DNA of 64,000 nt. Source: Zhengitettix transpicula. Taxonomy: Eukaryota; Arthropoda; Insecta; Orthoptera; Tetrigidae. A program made the position numbers and the translations under genes. Below the pieces are notes generated by a model. The model did no database searches, was not told where the DNA came from, and was given only the letters and a program-made list of their open reading frames with translations. The stretch lies in assembly GCA_037074705.1 (NCBI GenBank), contig CM073591.1:8759087-8823086 (forward strand), in the 5' to 3' direction. Shown here one piece after another: positions 21,431 to 32,464 of the stretch (within the stretch, counting starts at the first letter, position 1; every line of letters starts with the position of its first letter).

Positions 21431-22860
21431 AAAACGGTCGGACCGATGACGGTCACACATTTATATTCTCCGTGGTAATAGAAAACCCGTAACAAGGGTT
21501 CCTGACGTCTTCCGCCATCTTGGACTCAAAATTGCGGATGTTTTCCACTTTAACCCTTGAGGTCTGCAAAAAAAACGGTCTAGCCGATTACGATTGACAA
21601 CCTTTTTATTCCATCGCCGTAAGAAGTGCTTTTAAGACAACGTCCTTGTCACCATTTATGTTTTGGTCGAAAATAACGGGTCCTTTTCCTGAAATCCCTT
21701 GAGATTCTCTTCAGCTTTTCATAGTAAAAACGGTCGAGCCGATTACAACGCCCGTCGTTTTAACTCTTCAGGACGCTGTACACACTCAAGGGCAACGTCA
21801 AACGTTTGTCACCAGCCATCTTCAGACTAAACTGGCGCGTGATTTCTTCCACAACATCCACATGATATTTATCAGATTTTAAAAGAGAAAACGGTCGAGC
21901 CGATTACAACGCCCGTCGTTTTAACCCCCACAGGACGCTGTACAAACTCAAGGGCAACGTCAAACGATTGTCACCAGCCATCTTCAGACTAAACTGGTGC
22001 ATGATTTCTTCCACAACATCCATGTGAGTTTTGATAAGATTTTCGCGAGAAAACGGTCGAGCCGATTACAACGCCCTTCGTTTTAACCCCCACAGGACGC
22101 TGTACACACTCAAGGGCAACGTCAAACGTTTGTCACCAGCCACCTTCAGACTAAACTGGCGCGTGATTTCTTCCACAACATCCATGTGATTCTTATCAGA
22201 TTTTTCAAGAGAAAACGGTCGAGCCGATTACGATCGCACCAGTAATTCCCCGTTGTGATGCAAAACCCCGCAGGGGGAGGGTTTCTGGACAACGTCAAAT
22301 GTTGTCATCCGGAAAATGCGAGTCCGATTCCCAAAATCATTGAGATTTTTCCTCACCTGCTATGAAGCAAACGGACGGGCCGATTACGACGACACACTTT
22401 TCTTTTACCCTAGTTGTTATACAAACCCCTGTTAAGAAGATTTTAAGACAATCCTTGTTAAGTCGGAAACAACGGAACCGTTTCCCAAAATCCCTTGTGA
22501 TTTAGATAATCTTTTTTTTTCACAATAAAACGGTCGGGCCGATTACGATGACAGATTCTTAGGCCCCTGTTATTATTGAAAAAAAACCAGTTCGTAAGAA
22601 GCTGCTAAGAGAACGTCATCTGTCACCATCCACGGGTCCGTTTCGCCCCCCCCCCCCACACAAAATCCTGTAGATTTTAAACAGGGGGGAAAAAAGAAAA
22701 ACGGTCGGTCCGATTACAATTACAAGATTTTTATTTCACCGTTTATAAAACACAAACCCGCGGTCCAGAACCTGCTAAGACGAAAAAAAATTCGGAAGAA
22801 AACGGTCGGGCCGATTACGATGACTGTTTTTTCATCCTTAGTTGTAAAACAAACCCCCCC
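21431..22860 (+). repeat. ~160-bp array around AACGGTCGRGCCGATTAC (about 10 units)
   Basis: The word A(A)ACGGTC(G/T)(A/G)(G/A)CCGAT(T/G)AC occurs at about 21432, 21578, 21728, 21889, 22053, 22216, 22370, 22531, 22698 and 22801. Four units (21.73-22.21 kb) are close copies, sharing AACGCCCGTCGTTTTAA, AAGGGCAACGTCAAACG and TCAGACTAAACTGGCGC. The outer units keep little beyond the core word. One further isolated core is at 50410. Confidence 0.85.
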
Positions 22861-22864
22861 CCCC

Positions 22865-23540
22865 GTTTCCGTACATTGTCAGCCGCCATGTTGACAGAAA
22901 ACGATACGTAAGTCAGAAGAAAAAGGGTAGGAAATTAAAATACCGGAGGGGAAAATTGGGTTCAAGACACAGGAAACTGCTACAGTGAAGGCAGCTGAGG
23001 CGAATGTTAGAGGAATTTTAATTTAGTAAGGGAACAAAACAGTTGCATGAGGGAATCGATGAAGCGATCAATACAAATCGATTGGAATATTTTTCCTCAT
23101 TGGTGCTTAACGACTTGTGGCCCATGACGTCACAGTAGTACTCGTCCATGTTCGTCGCTTCCGTCCTGTGTGTGTGTGTGTGTGTAGATAAAAAAGAAAG
23201 AAGAGGATTTATGGCAGGGTGAAACCCGAGCACGGAGTGAAACAATACGCACTCCAGAGAGAGCGACGAGTGGGCGGTGATCAAAGACCGCTCGCGCGAC
23301 TTCCGGGGGCCCACTCGACGGCCATTACCATTCAGGCTCATTTGGCGGACTCCATCTTGAATCTACACGTCATCGTGTACCTTATTTCCAACGTTGTGAA
23401 TATGCTAGTGAGATAAAATAGCCAAATAACATATATATATATCACGCCTAATAATCAGAGATGGTCTCCAAGAGTAACGGATTAATGTGAATCCGCTTAG
23501 TACGCAGCCGCTGTTAGCAGTCAGCTATTCTGGTTGCCTC
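22865..23540. other. Single-copy stretch with (GT)n
   Basis: A (GT)n run at 23167-23184 and a short (TA)n at 23432. The 107-aa minus frame (23018-23341) shows no domain. The piece CTAAGCGG-type AACGGATTAATGTGAATCCG (23477-23496) is a near-palindrome. Confidence 0.4.
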
Positions 23541-24600
23541 CCGGTCGCCATTTTTTTTAAAAAAAATTATTTGTGAAGGAAGCCTGCGAGGACTGTTCTC
23601 TCGCAGGTGAACATTCCCAGAGAGCTCTCGAGGAGGCTAACTTTGGGGATACCTCCTCCTCTCTGTCTCTGTTCTTTGAACAAAGGTTCCCACAAGCGCC
23701 GAGGCCTGTTTTGAGACGTTTTATGATCCGGGGTCACAGACCTTGGGGGCATACGGTGAGAGTTGTTCGCTGTTCCCATTGGAACAGTCGGCCAGCTGCG
23801 TCCTAAAGTGGTTTGACATGGAGAAGGGAATCCTGCGTCTTCACAGCAAACCCCTTTCTCACCATGGTATAAGGACAATGCCCGACCTACCTGATGTAGG
23901 TTTTCTAGGGGGGTTTTCCTGCATCACTTTTAGGCGAATGCCGGGTAGGATCCTTAAACTACCGTCTGGGTTCCTCCTAGTTAACCGTTGGCTACCTTCG
24001 GCATCTTCAATATGAGTCCCTGTCCTATGCTATTAAAGGGGACTTGCCACCACGTGGATTAGCCTCATGTAGCCTGTTACCCTTTTAATAAAAAAATCTT
24101 TGTAAAGGAAGCCTGCGAGGGATGTTCTCTCGCAGGTGGACCTTCCCAGAGAACTCCGGAGGAGGCTACCTTTGAGGATACCTCCTCCTCTCTGTCTCTG
24201 TTCTTTGAACAAAGGTTCCCACAAGCGCCGAGGCGCCTGTTTTGAGAGGTTTTATGATCCGGGGTCACAGACCTTGGGGGCATACGGTGAGAGTTGTTCG
24301 CTGTTCCCATTGGAACAGTCGGCCAGCTGCCTCCTAAAGTGGTTTGACATAGAGAATGGAATCCTTGCGTCCTCACAGCAAACCACTTTCTCACCATGGG
24401 AAAGAACAATGCCCGACCTATCTAATGCAGGTTTTCTAGGGGGGGGGTGGTTTTCCCTGGACCACTTTTAGGTGGATGCCTGGTAGGATCCTTAAACTAC
24501 AGCCCGGGTTCCTCCTAGTTAACCGTTGACTACCTTCCGCATCCCCAATATGAGTCCCTTTCCTGTGCTATTAAATGGGAGTTGCCACCGGTTTTCTACA
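23540..24600 (+). mobile_element. Rep-A tandem pair, both units near full length
   Basis: Unit 1 (about 23550-24075) and unit 2 (about 24076-24600) are head to tail. They are very similar to each other and to 20.22-20.74 kb, sharing CAAGCGCCGAGGC, TTTATGATCCGGGGTCACAG and CTAAAGTGGTTTGACAT. This points to recent local duplication. The joint is A-rich (TTTTAATAAAAAAAT). Confidence 0.9.
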
Positions 24601-25000
24601 GGCCTGGAGGAGGAGCTGCGCTTCCTCTTCTAGAATCAATTCAATTCAATGTGTTCACAGCTCAGAATAACCATAATGGAAAATTGTATAACCGAGTGAA
24701 GGATGCACAGAAAAACATAGGTCAAGTAGAAAATTAAAATATATCGTTGTTGAGAAAGCTTGAAAAAATATTATAGAAGTAAGAAGAACCAAATTTACTA
24801 GGAAAAAAATATACTTTCATGGGAAAATATAAGGAAATCCTTGACAAAAGGAAAATATAAAGGCAACAGAGAATAGTAGAATGATGTAGGTGAGTGTTGA
24901 GGATAGATCACTGGGTCTACCCTAAAACACAGGTTTCTTCCGTGGCTGCTGGCCAGCGGATGTTTCTTCATACAGTGGGGGGTGGTTCTCCCCCTCCCCC
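24600..25000. other. AT-rich gap, no recognisable gene
   Basis: Unique sequence with no gene signal on either strand. Confidence 0.4.
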
Positions 25001-25004
25001 TCCC

Positions 25005-25420
25005 CCTCTTCCAGAGATTATGAAACACTTGCACGGCTTTATTAAGGACATGCATCAGCGTAATGTCTGCGGTATGGTAATGAAGCTCATAAACCGGGCC
25101 GGCGTTACTCAGACGCACCTGAGCAGGGCCCCTGAGAAGCTCCTCTTCACCTCCGTCCCGTACCCCGGGCATCGGCAGTAATAAACCTAAAAGCACAGAG
25201 GGAGAGCGAGAGAGCGACACCTCTTCTCGTCCTCGATACGACGACCCCAAGGGCTCGCAACAAATTGCTACCAACTTTGGCGCGAAACAAAAGTCTCCTT
25301 GAACCCCCCGCGCGAGGCTAATAGGGGGTGGAGAGTGCGGGACCCGCGCTGTATCGCAATAATTATGCCTCCTTACTCACTCAGGACCAACTCTGACGAA
25401 ACCTCGTTAAAAGGGAAAGC
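25005..25420. promoter_or_regulatory. Single-copy CNE-like block
   Basis: From 25014 to 25190 the sequence is free of repeats and has even composition (ACTTGCACGGCTTTATTAAG, GCATCAGCGTAATGTCTGCG, AATGAAGCTCATAAACCG, CCCCGGGCATCGGCAG). A second piece at 25300-25400 has CGCAATAATTATGCCTCC. TTTATTA, CATAAA and AATAATTAT are homeodomain-like words. Both strands are open (95 aa plus, 158 aa minus), so coding cannot be excluded, but no domain is recognised. Confidence 0.3.
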
Positions 25421-25785
25421 AATATCTGTGAAGGACACTTCAAGTGTGGCGCCGACGGTAAACTAAATAAAGTTCTCGCCGCTTAAACGTGCAACACTGT
25501 GAACAGGCACGACTACGCAAGGGGAGGGGGGGGAGAAGGATCAACAAAGTCGCTGCCTAATTACGATAGGAAAACGTCTTATTGTATGGACAGGCCGGGG
25601 AGCGGGAAAACTGGCTCTCAGGAGGCACAAAGGTGACAGAAAAAGATACACGCAGACATACAAACAGAAAAAAGTGACGTCGGATTGAAAATTACTAATA
25701 AGAAAAATAGTAAAATACAGACAAAAGAATGACAAAATGAATTCCATACCAATTAATCCATATTATATATTCCTCTGTTGTTGAC
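25420..25785. other. Gap next to the satellite
   Basis: Unique sequence with a short poly-G (25521-25533). The part CGAACAGAAAAAAGTGACGTCGG-like around 25660-25680 resembles the tail of the dispersed ACAAAAAAGAAAAGGTGATG family seen at 41740. No gene. Confidence 0.35.
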
Positions 25786-25789
25786 TAGA

Positions 25790-28152
25790 ATATTTAAAAA
25801 CGGAAATATTCCACGATTCTTGATAAAAATAGTTGAAGACAGGGAAATATTCCATGATTGTTGATCAAAATAGTTGATGACAGGGAAATATTCCACGATT
25901 GTTGATCAAAAAATAGTTGAAGACAGGGAAATATTCCACGATTGTTGATATAAACAGTTGAAGACAGGGAAATATTCCACGATTGTTGATAGAAACAGTT
26001 GAATACAGGGAAATATTCCACGATTGTTGATAGAAACAGTTGAAGACAGGGAAATATTCCACGATTGTTGATAGAAACAGTTGAAGACAGGGAAATATTC
26101 CACGATTGTTGATAGAAACAGTTGAAAACAGGGAAATATTCCTTGATTGTTGGTAAAAATAGTTGAAGACAGGGAAATATTCCACGATTGTCGATAGAAA
26201 CAGTTGAAGGCAGGGAAATATTCCACGATTGTTGATAGAAATAGTTGAAGACAGGGAAATATTCCACGATTGTTGATATAAACAGTTGAAGACAGGGAAA
26301 TATTCCACGATTGTTGATAGAAACAGTTGAATACAGGGAAATATTCCACGATTGTTGATAGAAACAGTTGAAGACAGGGAAATATTCCACGATTGTTGAT
26401 AGAAACAGTTGAAGACAGGGAAATATTCCATGATTGTTGATAGAAATAGTTGAAGACAGGGAAATATTCCACGATTGTTGATAGAAATATTTGAAGACTG
26501 GGAAATATTCCGCGATTGTTGATAGAAACAGTTGAAGACAGGGAAATATTCCACGATTGTTGATAGAAACAGTTGAAGACAGGGAAATATTCCACGATTG
26601 TCGATAGAAACAGTTGAAGGCAGGGAAATATTCCACGATTGTTGATAGAAATAGTTGAAGACAGGGAAATATTCCACGATTGTTGATATAAACAGTTGAA
26701 GACAGGGAAATATTCCTCGATTGTTGATAGAAACAGTTGAATACAGGGAAATATTCCACGATTGTTGATAGAAACAGTTGAAGGCAGGGAAATATTCCAC
26801 GATTGTTGATAGAAACAGTTGAAGACAGAGAAATATTCCATGATTGTTGATAGAAATAGTAGAAGACAGGGAAATATTCCACGATTGTTGATAGAAATAT
26901 TTGAAGACAGGGAAATATTCCACGATTGTTGATATAAACAGTTGAAGACAGGGAAATATTCCACGATTGTTGATAGAAACAGTTGAATACAGGGAAATAT
27001 TCCACGATTGTTGATAGAAACAGTTGAAGACAGGGAAATATTCCACGATTGTTGATAGAAACAGTTGAAGACAGGGAAATATTCCACGATTGTTGATAGA
27101 AATAGTTGAAGACAGGGAAATATTCCTTGATTGTTGGTAAAAATAGTTGAAGACAGGGAAATATTCCACGATTGTCGATAGAAACAGTTGAAGGCAGGGA
27201 AATATTCCACGATTGTTGATAGAAATAGTTGAAGACAGTGAAATATTCCACGATTGTTGATATAAACAGTTGAAGACAGGGAAATATTCCACGATTGTTG
27301 ATAGAAACAGTTGAATACAGGGAAATATTCCACGATTGTTGATAGAAACAGTTGAAGACAGGGAAATATTCCTTGATTGTTGGTAAAAATAGTTGAAGAC
27401 AGGGAAATATTCCACGATTGTCGATAGAAACAGTTGAAGGCAGGGAAATATTCCACGATTGTTGATAGAAATAGTTGAAGACAGTGAAATATTCCACGAT
27501 TGTTGATATAAACAGTTGAAGACAGGGAAATATTCCACGATTGTTGATAGAAACAGTTGAATACAGGGAAATATTCCACGATTGTTGATAGAAACAGTTG
27601 AAGACAGGGAAATATTCCACGATTGTTGATAGAAACAGTTGAAGACAGGGAAATATTCCATGATTGTTGATAGAAATAGTTGAAGACAGGGAAATATTCC
27701 ACGATTGTTGATAGAAACAGTTGAAGACAGGGAAATATTCCACGATTGTTGATAGAAACAGTTGAAGACAGGGAAATATTCCACGATTGTTGATAGAAAC
27801 AGTTGAAGACAGGGAAATATTCCACGATTGTTGATAGAAATAGTTGAAGACAGGGAAATATTCCTTGATTGTTGGTAAAAATAGTTGAAGACAGGGAAAT
27901 ATTCCACGATTGTCGATAGAAACAGTTGAAGGCAGGGAAATATTCCACGATTGTTGATAGAAACAGTTGAAGACAGAGAAATATTCCATGATTGTTGATA
28001 GAAATAGTAGAAGACAGGGAAATATTCCACGATTGTTGATAGAAATATTTGAAGACAGGGAAATATTCCACGATTGTTGATAGAAACAGTTGAAGACAGG
28101 GAAATATTCCACGATTGTTGATAGAAACAGTTGAAGACAGGGAAATATTCCA
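25790..28152. repeat. 41-bp satellite, ~57 units, with 246-bp higher-order repeat
   Basis: The unit is GGGAAATATTCCACGATTGT plus TGATAGAAACAGTTGAAGACA (41 bp). Sequence variants mark a higher-order period. CCTTGATTGTTGGT starts at 26141, 27125, 27371 and 27863, spaced 984, 246 and 492 bp, all multiples of 246 (six units). TCGATAGAAACAG shows 246 and 492 spacings in the right half but 410 and 574 in the middle, so the hexamer register is broken there. Because 41 is not divisible by 3 and the minus strand has no stop in any phase, all three minus frames stay open (749-801 aa). These frames are artefacts. Confidence 0.97.
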
Positions 28153-28402
28153 CATATATTTTGTAAGAGGGAAAAAAAATATTCCTCGGTTGGCGACAAA
28201 GATAATTGAAAAGATATTGAAAATATTCCCTCATTGTTGACGAGTATAATTCGTTTATTGATAAGGGAAATATTTCCCCTTTTGTTGATCAGAAATGATT
28301 TTTTTTGTTGTTCACGAGAGACAGCGACATTATCGTGTGGTCGTTCATTTAAATAATGCTAATCGGAGACAGGGAAATATTCTCTCATTACTCACAACAA
28401 TA

Positions 28403-28411
<9 letters not shown>

Positions 28412-28458
<47 letters not shown>
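28412..28458. repeat. (GA)n microsatellite
   Basis: An uninterrupted GA run. A second GA-rich tract at 28644-28710 follows a short (TA)n at 28632. Confidence 0.95.
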
Positions 28459-28462
<4 letters not shown>

Positions 28463-28524
28463 CCACCTAGTTGTCGACACGAATAAATATATTCAGGGAT
28501 CAGGCTTTTTATTTTGTTTGTCAA

Positions 28525-28625
28525 CTGCTGACGAGTGCGGTTGTGTCGCTCCAGGCTCTTCTCAGCACCTGATGAAAGCAACAAGGAAACGTGTGGTGTT
28601 TATATCATCACTTCTTGTATCTGAA
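28525..28625 (+). repeat. Hammerhead-like dispersed family, copy with shortened core
   Basis: GGTTGTGTCGCTCCAGGCTC, then AGCACCTGATGAAAGCAACA, then GAAACGTGTGGTGTTTATA and TCATCACTTCT. CTGATGA is the canonical hammerhead heptamer, but stem II is mostly lost by deletion between it and GAAAC. Confidence 0.6.
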
Positions 28626-29264
28626 TTTGGATATATATATATACAGAGAGAGGGAGAGAGACAGAGAGAAAGAGAGGGAGAGAGAGAGAGGGAGAGAGAG
28701 AGGGGGGGAGGGCGCTGCATGATCAGTCATGTATTCACAATTGCCGTCTTCCTGTCTCATTGCACAACTCCTCAAGACACGACCAGAGAAACAGGAAAAG
28801 GCTTCATCCTGTTCCCCCTCACAAAAAAAAAGATCATTTCCATTGAGACAGGAAAACAATAGAAATTATCAACCCATTTCTGGTTCATGTCGTTTTTTTT
28901 CTTTTTCTTTTGAAAGCTGCTGTACACGTCCTTGGACTATTCCAGCGAAACGTTGTCATATTAAAATACAAGAAATTAACCCAGAAACATTTTCATGTCT
29001 TCTTGTCAATGATCGTGGAATATTTTTTACCTCTGATCAAAATTATTCGAGTCGACAATGAAGGAGTTTTCTTCTCTCTCGTCAAGTATTGTTGTCAATA
29101 ATCACAGAATATTTCCCTCTGATCAAAATCGACAACAATTAGGCGACGTAGGAAAGCATTGTTGTCAACAATGAGAGAATATTTCCCTCTGTCTCCGATC
29201 ATTATTGAAACGAAAAACGGTACCTCCTGATTGAATATCATTAATGAGAAATGGAGCCAAATAC

Positions 29265-29400
29265 AGAGACAAAAGAAAAGCGGTGACATAAATACCACAC
29301 GGACGTTGTCTTGTTACTTGCTTCAGGTGCAGAAAAAAAATTATGTGTAAGAGCCAGAGCCGGAAAAGAGAGAGACACAACTGCACTCGTCGGTTGGCGG
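29265..29400 (-). repeat. Hammerhead-like dispersed family, minus-strand copy
   Basis: It reads GCGGTGACATAAATACCACA, CGTTGTC, TTGCTTCAGGTGCAG and GAGACACAACTGCACTCGTC, which is the family in reverse with a diverged middle. A poly-G run follows at 29399-29410. Confidence 0.55.
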
Positions 29401-29689
29401 GGGGGGGGGGAGTCAGAGAAGCAACACATTTATCATGTTAGTGATATTGTTACATCGGCCGGACTAAACGATCTTTGATAGCTAGAATTATTTTGTCTGT
29501 GTTTGGCGGCCTTTATTAATATAGTACATTTCTGACTTACTGAAAACCTCTTATTCACCCCAATTTCCGTCCAAGGCAGGACAGTTACATGGACCCGTGA
29601 CGTCACAACTATTTTACGAGCCCCCGTGGACCGTTTCGATGACGTTTTCATGTGAAGGAGCTGAGAGAACTTGACGTTGGTTAAGAGCT

Positions 29690-30055
29690 GCTGCGCCGTG
29701 CAAGTTTTATAGTGTGGAGGAGTAGTAGGTGAGGGGGGGGGTGGGAGGGGGTTGGTTTACGGTCCTAAATTAGTGTTTAGTGAGGAGGTGGTTGCGCAGA
29801 TGCCGCGGATAATGCAGCGCCATTCGCATACATTAGTCTGCAAGTGCTGCCACCTGCTCCCAGGGCCTCCTCCCTCGGAACAGCCCGGAAATCGTTTGCT
29901 AACGTTTCTACTCTGCGGCCCCACAGGAACAGTCGCGTCTCGTTTTGCTGGAGGATCGGAGCGGATGAGCTTTCATCGGTATTTTGCTTTGATGACATGA
30001 CCGTAGTTTATTATTATACACGGGGCGGAGGTCGGAAAATAGTCCGGTAGGGTGT
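29690..30055. promoter_or_regulatory. Single-copy CNE-like block
   Basis: GCGCAGATGCCGCGGATAATG, GCAGCGCCATTCGCATACAT and AAGTGCTGCCACCTGCTCCC are free of repeats and CpG-containing. CACCTG is an E-box and CATTCGCATACAT resembles a POU site. Overlapping short frames on both strands (68-82 aa) give no clear coding signal. Confidence 0.25.
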
Positions 30056-30057
30056 AG

Positions 30058-30480
30058 CTGTCACTGTCACGGCCTGTCACGTCACGTCTGTCGGCCATCA
30101 CGCCTCTAGTCTAGCACCAAGTACGCTAGAGCAGTGACGTGGAACATTCCAGAGATGCTGCTGTCACGTGTGTGGGGGATTCTAAATATCACACTCAAGG
30201 CTCATGTGGTGGCGTTGTTAAATAACAGTGACAGGCCCTGCACGTGACTGAGTAGGGCTGGTGATGATGACTCGTGTCTTTCATCTGCATTTAGGTGAAT
30301 TCCCGTAGGTCGTAGATGATTTCTTGAAACCCCAAAAAGTGCGTTAGAAAGAGGATAAAATTCTCCACAACTTTCCTCCTATGAGAAATTAGTGTAGCAG
30401 CGGCCATTTGTGGAGCCATCAGGAGTCACGCCTTTCAACAGTAAATAATAACACTTGAGGGTGATTAAGTGACGTAATCC
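30058..30480. other. CRE/E-box-rich entry to the array, plus degenerate F1 relic
   Basis: TGTCACGTCACGTCTGTC at 30077 and AGTGACGTGG at 30135 already show the TGACGTG/CACGTG style of the following array. From about 30300 to 30440, TAGAAAGAGGATAAAATTCTC and GCGGCCATTTGTGG resemble a decayed arm of foldback family F1. Confidence 0.45.
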
Positions 30481-32075
30481 TCTGTTCTACCTGGGGCAAA
30501 GTGACCAGCGATCCTCAGGCGCCTGTAGTGACGTCGGAAAACAAGAACACAGATGGTGACGTGGCGTGACGTCAGAGCCTGGATCACGTGACGTGACGTG
30601 ACCGTGGTACAAGAGCGTCTCTGGTCCACGAGACGACACTGGAGCTGACAGCGTGGAATAGAGAATAGAGATTCTGACGTTGCTGGACGTCAGAGCGCTG
30701 ACACGTGACAGCACGTGACAGGGCAGTGACGTCACCATGAAAGAAGAGCGTCTCTGGTCCACGAGTCAACATTGTGGCAGGCAGCGTCGCAGACTTACCG
30801 GGACTTGACGTTAAATCACGTGACATGACGTGACGTGACAGCACAGCAGCGTGTCACCACCTTAACTCTCTGTTTCTGAAAGTCCTTCTCAGGCAAAGAT
30901 GATGGGAAGACGGTCAAGACTTTGTTGCACTGTGACAGTCGCGCCTTTGAGCAACGTTGGAAACAGATTGCCACGTGGCGTGACGTCAGAGCCTGGATCA
31001 CGTGACAGCAGGTGACAGGCTTGTGACGTGACGTGACCGTGATAGAAGAGCGTCTCTGGTCCGTAAGACGACATTGGGGCAGGCGGCGTCGCAGACTTAC
31101 TGGGTCTTGACGTTAAATCACGTGACAGAACGTGACGTGACATTACAGCAGCGTGTCACCACCTTAACTCTCGGTTTCTGAAAGTCCTTCTCAGGCAAAG
31201 ATGATGGGAAGACGGTCAAGAGTTTGTTGCACTGTGACAGACAGAGAAACAAAATGGCTGTTTGTAGCGCCTTTGAGCAACGCTGGAAACAGAACACAGA
31301 TGGTGACGTGGCGTGACGTCAGAGCACGGACGGGTGACAGCGCGTGACAGGGCAGTGACGTGACGTGACCGTGATAGAAGAGTGTCTCTGGCCCACAACA
31401 CAACATTGGGACAGGCAGCTTCGCACACACACGTGACAGGCCACAGTAACGTGACAGGGCGTGACAGCGTGTCCCCGCTGTCAAGGGAACCGTCGCGGCT
31501 GAAGTTAAACTTACTATTAACCTGAAGAAGCAGGGATATTTCCCAGCAAAGAAAACAGAACACAGATGTTGGCGTGACGTGACGTCAGAGCGCGTACACG
31601 TGACAGACAGTGACAGGTCAGTGAGTGACGTCAGAGCCTGGATCACGTGACAGCGCGTGACATCGCAGTGGTAGGGCGTCTCCCTATGGCCAGTAAGGTT
31701 GCGTCGCTCACCGTTGAGACTTGACGTTGAGTCACGTGACTGTGCGTGACGTGACAACAGCGTGTCTCCACCGTAACGCTCGGTTCAGAAAGTCCTTAGG
31801 AAAAGATGATGGGAAGACGTTTAAGACTTGATGGGCCCTGACAAGAGACAAAATGGCTGACAGTCGCGCCTTTGAGCAACGTTGGAAACAGATTGCGACG
31901 TGGCGTGACGTCAGAGCGCTGACACGTGACAGCGCGTGACAGGGCAGTGACGTGACGTGACCGTGATAGTAGAGCGTCTCTCTAAGGCCGGGAAGGTTGC
32001 AGCGCTCACCGTTGAGACTTGACGTTGAGTCACGTGACAGCGCGTGACGTGACAGCAGCGTGTCTTGACACAGTG
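30480..32075. repeat. ~300-330 bp tandem array saturated with TGACGT and CACGTGAC words
   Basis: About five units, each with CGTGACGTCAGAGC, ATCACGTGACAGC, GGCAGTGACGTGACGTGACC, AGAGCGTCTCTGG(T/C)CC, ACTTGACGTT(A/G)A(A/G)TCACG, GCGTGTCACCACCTTAACTC, AAAGTCCTTCTCAGGCAAAG and GATGATGGGAAGACGGTCAA. The last word recurs at 30900, 31201 and 31805. Units vary in internal deletions. Minus-strand frames of 61-222 aa are built from these repeats and are not supported as genes. Confidence 0.85.
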
Positions 32076-32079
32076 TTAG

Positions 32080-32460
32080 CGAGGTCCTTGCGTCCGCCGC
32101 TGCAGCTGGAGCGTTGATGACGTAGGTTACAGTAGGTCCCCTCTGTACTTTGTGACTCCTGATGAGCGTCCACGATCCCTCCTGTTCTCCGTGAGCGTGT
32201 GCGTGTGTGTGTGCGTGTGTTATTACGCTCGTGCTGTTTCCAACCCCCTGGCCTCTCCCCCTTGCGCTTCCTTCGCAAGTTGTGCGCGCTCTTTGGGGGT
32301 GCTTCAAGAAAACTTCACCAGTCTCCGCCATTGCGCAAAGTTGTCTATCGCACCCGCAGCTGCTCTGCAACACGCACGTGCCACCCCCCCCCTCCTCCAT
32401 GTGCGTGTGTGTGGGAATGAAACCACCCTGAAGCTAAACGTCGCGTAGTGCACGACGGGT
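32080..32460. promoter_or_regulatory. CpG-containing single-copy block (promoter-like)
   Basis: A (GT)n run at 32196-32222 is followed by GCGCTTCCTTCGCAAGTTGTG, CCGCCATTGCGCAAAGTTG and CGCACCCGCAGCTGCTCTGC. TGCGCAA-type words and an E-box (CAGCTG) are present. No transcript structure can be shown. Confidence 0.2.
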
Positions 32461-32464
32461 AATC

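Larger units (their letters stand above)
28350..29215. mobile_element. Inverted-repeat element related to the 41-bp satellite
   Basis: The left end (about 28350-28405) has GGAGACAGGGAAATATTCTC followed by TCATTACTCACAACAATAC. The right end (about 29157-29212) is the inverse, TTGTTGTCAACAATGAGAGA then ATATTTCCCTCTGTCTCCGA. The arm shares GACAGGGAAATATTC with the satellite unit. Related words also occur at 28220-28290 and 29010-29130. Inside are (GA)n runs and a copy of the hammerhead-like family at about 28520-28620. Confidence 0.75.

Noticed and set aside
25790..28152. CRISPR array
   Set aside because: The regular 41-bp spacing has no unique spacers. The whole unit is repeated, and the genome is eukaryotic.
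25794..28234. Three overlapping minus-strand frames of 749-801 codons as a giant repetitive protein
   Set aside because: They follow only from a stop-free 41-bp satellite whose length is not a multiple of 3. All three frames give the same 41-residue cycle, and there is no start context, signal or flanking gene structure.
31732..32400. 222-aa minus-strand frame as a gene
   Set aside because: Built largely from the tandem array of CACGTGAC words; other units interrupt the same frame.
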